The notes under the pieces: model-generated
The model's database searches: none
What the model was told of the DNA's origin: nothing
Seen by the model: only the letters and a program-made list of their open reading frames with translations
Assembly (NCBI RefSeq): GCF_964199755.1
Contig: NC_133897.1
Coordinates: 55,810,442 to 55,874,441, forward strand
Origin: Larus michahellis
Lineage: Eukaryota; Chordata; Aves; Charadriiformes; Laridae
DNA length: 64,000 bases
Reading direction: 5' to 3'
Translations under genes and position numbers: made by a program
Part shown: positions 58,301 to 64,000 of the stretch, piece after piece
Numbering within the stretch: position 1 is the stretch's first letter
How the letters are laid out: each line of letters begins with the position of its first letter

Positions 58301-61300
58301 GCAAATACAACGCGCATACAAGGGGAGAGCTGCAAGCTGTGCTCAGCATATTCCATTTATAAAGATGGCTGACTCAACCAGATAAAATAACCCCAGTAGA
58401 TTAATTTGTCATGAAAAAATTGCTCAGCATAATATGAAGCTCAAAAGCTGTTTAACTGCTTTGCAGTTGATAACAGGCAGCTGGCCAGAAGGTCTCCTGT
58501 GATGAAGAGACAGCTTCCGTGAAATTCTTAAAGATACCAAAATCTTCTCCTCCTTGACTCTATTCAGGAAAAAAACCCAGAACCTCTCACTTCTTTTCTC
58601 ACATATTCCTTAAGCAGACTGATTTTTAATGAGGTACAGAGAAGTCTGCCTAAGCAAGACCTTCAGGATTTGGCATAGCATAAAGAAACATTCATTATAT
58701 TATACCATGCTGTGCAGAAATCTCTCTGTGTAGTGTATTAATGCCAGCTCTAGGGAATTTCACAAAGACGAAAGAGGACTGAAATGAGAAACACAAAGCA
58801 GATTTATCCCAGGTAAGATGACTAATGAGGTTCCTGAGGTTTAATACTGGAAGAAACTTTCAGGCTTAAAATCACAGGTAGCACGTAACAATGTGGACTG
58901 CGTTGACGTGCTTCACGTCACTTGTGGACAAGCATTCTTCAGACTAGCTACCACGTTTCAACTACAATTAAAAATACTTGCAACCATATTCAGTAACCAT
59001 TCTGCACCAGAGGTATTGTACAAAAGCAACATTAAATAATATTCAGTATCACTTTGCTGCTATTAAGTAGCTCTAGCACTCACGCAGCAATGCCGCTGTT
59101 CCACATCCTCACTCCAGGCTAACCAAAGACTGTAAAAGAAACTAAGAAACTGCCCAGGTATGATCACTTCTGAAAAGATTCTCCACCCCTTAGAAGTAGA
59201 CTGTGCCTACTGTTAATATGCGGAGAGTGGATAAAACCAGAGCAATGTCGGAGATATTTAAACAGCCGTCATGTACAATCACCTGCTTGCTGTACACTGG
59301 ACCATAGTACTTTCCTGTCACTTCTTTACTGCAATAAATAAACAAACTGTTTGACTATACCTTTGAAAAGTAAATGTATCTTAGAACGTCCTGGTTTTCT
59401 TTTCTTTTCCTCTGTGCTATCCTTGTGAAAGACTGTTTCAGTGAGCAAAGATTTCCAACTACAATATCACTCACCAACTCTTCCAGGTTAAGGTTTTGTG
59501 AGTATGAGGGTAGAAAACACAAAAAAGGAGCAAATACCTTTGCACAAAGAAAAAAAAAAATTGTGCCATTTTTACAGGGCATTTAAAAAGGAAGCAAAAG
59601 CCACCACTTACCAAAGGCTCCGTCACATTCTCATTTGATGGCACTGTAAATGCAGAGGTATCCTAGGTATAGAAATGAAAAACAATGAGGCAAAAAATTG
59701 GAGACGGGGTGTTTGAGGGTGTCTATCAAACACCTGATTTTTTATGGATTCTTCAGGTAAAGTCAAAAGTAACTTCACATAGAATAACATGGCAAATAGA
59801 TCATCTAAATAGGTATTAATAATAATTATTAGTTAAGCACTATTCATACTAAAGACATTCCCTTTTCAATATATATATTCTATGCTTCTAAATTGTGCTA
59901 TGTTATTAAAGGCAGTGAAAAACTCATTAAATACATGTGAACTGCAAGGACTTTGCTTCAGGCCCAAGGCACTTCTAAGTTGTGAAATTCAGAATCCTTT
60001 TTGCAGACTACCCATGCCTGTGCCCGGGCAGTACACTAGCTCTAAGCTACTTTCACATCCTCTTGATTCTGGGATTTTATTTGAATAGTAGCTGTAGTAA
60101 TTACGAACACAAAATTTTACCTGCATTAAGAAGGTACAAAAGTGGAAAACAGGTTTTCCAATACCTTAGTCATTCAGAAACAATTAATTTGCAAAATATT
60201 GATGGGCCAAATCCTTTTCCTACTGCAGTGGGGGCATCAAATTTTATTTCCTTGGGGTAAACATTTTGCCTTAATGATTAGGGGTGGTAGCCTTGTGCTT
60301 TGCCCCTTCCTTCTGGATCCACTACTGATTAAAAAGGGCTGGAGTAAAATGAATAAGCACCAAAACACTCATTTTCAGCCTTGTATAAGCTCAGCTTTTG
60401 TGCATGCTTTTAAAAAATGGCGTACAGCGTGTGCTGTGGATGAGCTGGTCTCTAAAAGGATGTTGGAATTTAATGAGGCCCCAGATTATCCACCTTAATT
60501 TTGGGATGATGGCACAGCCTTGGAATTTGAAAGCATAAATGCGTTATCTTCATGTGCTGCATCTCTGTGATGCCTAACACAGAGTCTCACTACCAGCAGA
60601 GCAGTAAACAAATAATTTGGGTTTAACTTGCAGATTGAAATATATCTTATATGAAAATAAAGATACAGAAACAAATACAACTCATTTTATATGTACACAT
60701 AAAGTCACTGAAAGTATGTGAAGCTGAAGAAACCATGCTTTACAGGATTTGGAGCTTGTGAGAAAAATCCACAACAGAGCACAATAAAAAAGCTAAACCA
60801 GTCCTTTCAGAAGGAAAAAAAATCAGTCCTGCTAAAACAGTCAGATTTTCGCTATTAAATTAGGTCAGGCCAAGAGTACCAAGAGTATTAGCGTCATGCT
60901 AGTAATATTTAGGAATAATTTCTGAGAACAGCCAAGGTTTGGATTTGAGTCAGTATGACATTGTGGTGCAGTCTGTCTGTAGAACAGATTTTCTGAAATT
61001 GTACAGCCAGTCCTAATCCCTTCCTAACAGCGCAGAAAAAATACAATCTCAAAACATGTTTATTTCTTACCTGTGCAAATCCATTAAATGCTGTGCTGGA
61101 TGCCTAAGTAGAAGTGAAGATCAGAAAAAAATTATCATTTGTTTACTAAATCAGAACATGAGTCAAAACATTTTTATTTGCAAAATAAAAATAGGCCAGA
61201 CATTAAAAAAAAAAGAAAATATAACAAAATGACGGGTAAGGCAGCAAGAAATCTGACGACAGTGCTATTTGATAACAGGTATCACAGGCTTAAAGAAAAC

Positions 61301-64000
61301 ACCAAAAAAAAAAAAAAAAGGCAGGATAACTTCAGTATTTTTATAAAATAAAATAAAAAAAAAGACTAGGTGTATTTAAAGTTATGCATATAAAACACAA
61401 AACCTGTGAGACACAACGTGCCTTCACAGTTCAAAGCTTCATTCACCATTTTGAAATGCATTTTTGTCAGCCCGCTTCATTACACGGCTGAAGGGTACCA
61501 CACTATGAGCAGTTGCATGGCAATTTTTCAAAAAAAAAGAACAGCACGGGCTTAGGAGGGGCAGTGGGAAACACACAAATGGATTGTTTTTAAACGACAA
61601 GGTTATGCATGGCCTAAGGAACTCTTTGTCTAGACTAGGCTACACACTGGGGTAGGTACCTCTTCTTTATCAGCCTCAATTTCCTGGTACAACAATCCAT
61701 ATCTCCGGTTAGCAATTTCATCTTCAGATAAATCTGAGTTGTTGGTCTCATTGTCTTTAGGGCTAGTTGAACTCTCGGTGCTAGCATTTCTGGAATTTCC
61801 CATTTGAAACAGAGCCAAGGGTCTAGCTATCTCCTTGCTCGGTCCAGGATTGCTAAGGCCTGCCTGCTCCCCAGGCAAGCCTTGTTTTACTGGTGCTTCC
61901 TGACTTTTATTGCTTGTGCTCGCACCTACTTCTCCCCAGATGTTATCAGTCCCTCCTAGGTCTTGCGTAGACCATTTATCACTAATGCCTAACCAAGCAT
62001 TTTCCGTGTTACCTTCCTCTGAGTCTTGCTGCTTGGGGAAAAAGGGCCAATTATCCAGTCCATTGGGTTGGCCATCTGACAGATTAGAAAACCCCCAGGA
62101 ATCATTAGTAACTGTTGGGTCCCAGTTTGCCAGCCAGGGCTCGGTTTCCAAGGCTTCAGGAACACCACCGCTACTAGGATGCTCTTCAGCGACTGCTGCT
62201 GCCGCCCTACCTGTCACTTGGTCTTCTGCATTATCTAGGCAAGGACTACCACAGCTCGTGCTAGCAGCATCAGCTGTCTCGGGCAGCAATGCCCACTCCT
62301 TTTCAGCAGCAGCTTGACCTTCAGGAGCAGCACCACCATTTGGGACGAGGCTGATGCTATTGTCTTCAATTCCTTTACCAGGCTCTTCTGCGCTGAATAA
62401 TTCAGCATCACACAGAACATTTCCAGTATTTGTAGGGTCCTTTTCTGTGTGGCCAGTTGCCTCTACATCAACACATGCTGTCATGTTTACACACTCCATG
62501 GATGTACTCTCTCCGGTACCACTGTCAGTTTGGTCTAAGCCATCCTCAAATGTCCTTTCGTGGTCCTGATCCCAGATACCAAAGACTCTCTCAGCTTCAG
62601 CTCCAGTGTTTTCTATAGTTTCACAGTTGTCTACCACTATTTTGTCCCCACCTTCCAGCCCTGTGCTCAACAATGGTATTTCTCCATCTGCCTCCTCAAT
62701 AACATCAACCCCTTTGAATTCTTCTTCCCTAGGGTTTTCTTGCTTAGCACCACTAGCTCTCCCAGCATCCCCATCCTTATCTTCCAACTCATCTACGTTT
62801 TCTACCTCTGTGCTGACTAAAATGTCAAGATCTGATTTCTCTAAACCCTTTTGAAGTTCTGCCTCACTGTTTCCTTTGGTTTCGCAACCTCGCTCTTCCA
62901 GTTCCTCCATACCTTCTACCGCCTTGTAGTTAATAGCTCTGGTCTCTACCTTTTTACTTGGCTTGACACCTGCCCACTCTTCTTCCTCCCGCTCTTCCTC
63001 TGCTTTTTGCACATCACATGGGAGGGGTTCATCCAACAAGCTATCAGTTCCCAGGATGGGCGTCTCAAAACTGGGTATGTTCTCTAAAGGCTGATTGGTC
63101 ACCACATCTTCCCATGGGACATTTTTGGCATCCAACTGGTCCTGCAGTAAAGTCCTCTGGTTTTCGTTTACAGAAGCTGACCCTGGTGCAGCATCCTCCC
63201 GCTCACCTACAGCAGGCCAAACACTAGCAGGCAGAGTACCCGTGGATTCGCTTGAGGTTTGCTCTGCCCCAGGGGAAAGCAAAGAACCGCCTGCAGTAAT
63301 TTCCCGGCTGACACTGGGTGTGCTAACATCTAGGCCCCAGTTGAGTGAACCTAGGTCAGTTTGAGATCTGTTAATATCTTCTGATGACCCACTGTTTGGG
63401 GTTTCCTCCATGACCAGGTTACACAGGGAAAGACTTTTTGAAGAATCAGGCTTTAAGCAGACAGAAAAGCAAAGAAAAAACACAAGATGAAAAAGATAAA
63501 GGCGGACTTGATGAGAAAACACAAAATTTATATTTTACTACAGCAATTTTAATTTAAAGAATGAAAGTGACTAAACTAAGCCGTTTAAGGAAAAGCTATG
63601 TGGTTTGCAACATTTGGAGGCAATAGATTGCAATGTAAAAGAGCAGCACTGATAGACAAAACCAGAAAACTATGTATTACACCATGCTAATTAAAGCATG
63701 TCTCTAGAGTGGTTGCAATGTTGGAGGGAGGTTTGCTTACCGGCTGCACCAGCTCGCTGCTTGTCTGTATAGAAGAAAATCATACATTAAAAACACAGAA
63801 AATAAGAACATGACGTACTTTGTTACAGCAGTATTTCGTTAATCAGCAGTTCTCTAGCCAGCAGCAGTTACCAAATCGGTGTTGGGAAGGAGCGGCGGGT
63901 ACTCTCCTGCCATTCCAAGAAGACTAATCCCAGGCCCCTGAATTTAAGCCACGCTTCCAGCCTCTACATTGCATTATAAATGAAGTTCTATAGTACGTTG
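39265..64000 (-). CDS. AMPH: AMPH (amphiphysin), 3' half, gene-level entry
   Basis: Amphiphysin binds curved membrane, dynamin, clathrin and AP-2 in synaptic vesicle endocytosis. The window shows the linker after the clathrin/AP-2 region and the C-terminal SH3 domain. The N-terminal BAR exons lie to the right. Ten coding exons, all phase 0, can be joined: 63,741-63,764; 61,660-63,450; 61,071-61,103; 59,612-59,662; 57,459-57,575; 50,843-50,899; 46,612-46,761; 45,044-45,310; 43,167-43,268; 40,323-40,430. Apart from the second, they follow the mammalian protein segment by segment (LVQP, FNGF, DTS-FT, EAPPxEPK, PSVVIxPASN, PPGFLxK, LHDFEAANSDEL, GLFPENFTR). Its place 5' of the TRGV cluster, same strand, is the conserved amniote order. 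Exons missed in the large introns are possible. Confidence 0.93.
40323..40430 (-). CDS. AMPH: AMPH last coding exon (second half of SH3)
   Basis: It follows TTCCTTACAG, reads EAGWLTGIKESEWLQYRD and ends GLFPENFTRHLE and a stop TAG. It contains the SH3 Trp (GWL) and the ALYDF-type partner motif PENF. The SH3 domain binds proline-rich dynamin and synaptojanin. Confidence 0.96.
   Translation of the reverse strand, partial: EAGWLTGIKESEWLQYRDANSYKGLFPENFTRHLE
40431..43166 (-). other. AMPH intron within the SH3 domain
   Basis: About 2.7 kb, AT-rich. No exon, mobile element or RNA gene was recognised. Confidence 0.7.
43167..43268 (-). CDS. AMPH: AMPH exon, first half of SH3
   Basis: 34 codons between TTTTCTTCAG and CAG|GTAAAA. 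It contains the SH3 start VEVLHDFEAANSDELNLKRG, including the acidic RT loop. Confidence 0.96.
43269..45043 (-). other. AMPH intron with short CR1 tail
   Basis: At 44,613-44,660 lies a fragment (CATAGAATCATAGCATGG, then TTTGGGTTGGAAGGAACC) typical of the reverse-oriented 3' end of CR1 elements. Nothing else was seen. Confidence 0.6.
45044..45310 (-). CDS. AMPH: AMPH exon, acidic linker before SH3
   Basis: 89 codons between a poly-pyrimidine tract ending CCCAG and AAG|GTCTGC. It starts DKVSSIPSVVIQPASNNEGE, matching the conserved linker of mammalian amphiphysin, and ends MPPGFLFK directly before the SH3 domain. Rich in Glu, Ser and Pro. Confidence 0.95.
45311..46611 (-). other. AMPH intron
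   Basis: 1.3 kb. No further exon was recognised. Confidence 0.6.
46612..46761 (-). CDS. AMPH: AMPH exon, alanine-rich linker
   Basis: 50 codons between TTTGTAG and CAG|GTAACT. It reads VVPVTEAAAAAEDGAAVAAG and ends EKEADVSQ. It is low in complexity (Ala, Gly, Glu) and poorly conserved in sequence, but the phase and position fit the linker of amphiphysin. Confidence 0.88.
46762..50842 (-). other. AMPH intron
   Basis: 4.1 kb. An 18-base A run lies at 48,684-48,701. An open frame on the minus strand at 49,874-50,152 ends near a GTAAGT donor, but it resembles nothing in amphiphysin and lacks a clear acceptor. No exon is called. Confidence 0.5.
50843..50899 (-). CDS. AMPH: AMPH small linker exon (19 codons)
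   Basis: It lies between TTTATACAG and GAG|GTACAT and reads DSVEAGDKETTGVAEKESE, acidic like its neighbours. Phase 0 at both ends, so it can be skipped without breaking the frame. Confidence 0.85.
50900..57458 (-). other. AMPH intron, largest in the window
   Basis: 6.6 kb, AT-rich, with a T run near 52,247-52,260. Mammalian amphiphysin has more linker sequence between the flanking segments than is found here, so a small exon may hide in this intron; I could not locate one. Confidence 0.5.
57459..57575 (-). CDS. AMPH: AMPH exon, linker with atypical splice acceptor
   Basis: 39 codons, TEAEEAPPGEPKVEETPAAA to PAEPAEQAA, ending at GCG|GTGAGT. It matches the EQAPPTEPKAEEP segment of mammalian amphiphysin. 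The only AG that keeps the frame is in CAAACGAAAG|ACT. It has no adjacent pyrimidine tract; the nearest pyrimidine-rich run lies about 30-45 bases upstream. An in-frame stop just before rules out an earlier start. Confidence 0.85.
57576..59611 (-). other. AMPH intron
   Basis: 2.0 kb. Nothing recognised. Confidence 0.6.
59612..59662 (-). CDS. AMPH: AMPH small exon (17 codons)
   Basis: It lies between TATACCTAG and TTG|GTAAGT and reads DTSAFTVPSNENVTEPL. It matches the DTSLFT region of the mammalian protein. Confidence 0.92.
59663..61070 (-). other. AMPH intron
   Basis: 1.4 kb. Nothing recognised. Confidence 0.6.
61071..61103 (-). CDS. AMPH: AMPH small exon (11 codons)
   Basis: It lies between TCTACTTAG and CAG|GTAAGA and reads ASSTAFNGFAQ, matching ASGGSFNGFTQ of the mammalian protein. 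In that protein this segment follows LVQP directly, which shows that the large exon upstream is an insertion that can be skipped. Confidence 0.93.
61104..61659 (-). other. AMPH intron, A-rich
   Basis: Several A runs at about 61,205, 61,300-61,318 and 61,345-61,362. No exon was recognised. Confidence 0.6.
61660..63450 (-). CDS. AMPH: AMPH giant in-frame cassette exon (597 codons)
   Basis: It is open for 1,791 bp between acceptor TGCTTAAAG|CCT and donor GAAGAG|GTACCT, phase 0 at both ends. It sits between the exons coding LVQP and FNGF, so the standard brain form would skip it. A retinal amphiphysin isoform with a large insert at about this place is known in mammals, and this is probably its counterpart. 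The segment is acidic (long Glu/Asp stretches), without membrane or folded-domain signs. The C-terminal third has a Trp cluster: PWLANW near codon 436, SWGF, WPFF near 467, AWLGI, WGEV near 503. These resemble the WxxF-type and Trp-based short motifs by which endocytic proteins bind AP-2 and clathrin. The 24 open codons upstream are intron. Confidence 0.88.
63451..63740 (-). other. AMPH intron
   Basis: Short intron (290 bp) upstream of the giant exon. It has a moderate pyrimidine content before TTAAAG. Confidence 0.7.
63741..63764 (-). CDS. AMPH: AMPH micro-exon (8 codons)
   Basis: 24 bp between TTCTATACAG and CCG|GTAAGC, reading TSSELVQP. It matches TSTDLVQP just after the clathrin-binding PWDLW motif of mammalian amphiphysin. 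The exon with PWDLW should lie beyond the right end of the window; 63,765-64,000 shows no further exon. Confidence 0.92.

Noticed and set aside
62125-62145. PWLANW in the giant AMPH exon as a clathrin W-box
   Set aside because: The W-box is PWxxW; here three residues separate the two Trp, so it does not fit the motif.
63390-63450. Resemblance of the giant exon start (SLSLCNLVMEE) to the QSMICNLAESE stretch of mammalian amphiphysin
   Set aside because: That mammalian stretch lies after the DTS-FT segment, which is found here in its own exon at 59,612-59,662, so the likeness is chance.
63451-63522. 24 codons before the giant AMPH exon (MFSHQVRLYL...) as an alternative protein start
   Set aside because: They fall in the intron 5' of a good acceptor. 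A hydrophobic start by chance is likely from the T-rich tract.

Overview
The window is nuclear DNA of a bird. The signs are a degraded CR1 retrotransposon with a bird-type 3' end, a T-cell receptor gamma variable (TRGV) cluster whose V segments end in CAYW or CARW, and the gene AMPH (amphiphysin) beside it in the same orientation, as in other amniotes. All recognised genes lie on the minus strand, so biological 5' is on the right. The species is not identified.

Region 1, about 1-23,010: TRGV array. Four subgroups, named here A, B, C and D, recur in the plus-strand order A-B-C-D. They lie in tandem units that begin at 1, 7,652, 13,621 and 19,498. Intact genes have a 43-bp leader exon, a phase-1 intron, a V exon of 306-317 bp and a recombination signal sequence (RSS) with a 23-bp spacer. 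I count 14 V elements: 11 look intact, one lost its leader exon (B3), one lost the second conserved Cys and its nonamer (E), and one is a 3' stump (B4). There are also two orphan leader exons. Deletions in unit 3 fused neighbouring genes. The most striking fusion left B3 with an ATG, inside the RSS spacer of its neighbour, that opens a frame with an intronless signal peptide. J and C segments must lie left of position 1.

Region 2, about 23,010-39,260: the array edge, then mostly non-coding DNA. It holds a set of possible minus-strand exons (25,550-27,414) with matching splice phases and a frameshifted copy of one of them at 23.8-24.0 kb. It also holds a possible plus-strand transcript ending near 24.8 kb, a CpG island at 29.2-30.1 kb with no assigned gene, purine-rich repeats, and a CR1 copy at 32.7-33.3 kb.

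Region 3, about 39,260-64,000: the 3' half of AMPH. Ten phase-0 coding exons are visible. They include a 1,791-bp in-frame exon of 597 codons, probably the counterpart of the large insert of the retinal amphiphysin isoform, and the two exons of the C-terminal SH3 domain. The 5' exons (BAR domain) lie to the right of the window.

The TRGV genes supply germline V segments for gamma chain rearrangement in gamma-delta T cells. AMPH is an unrelated synaptic endocytosis gene that marks the 5' border of the locus.
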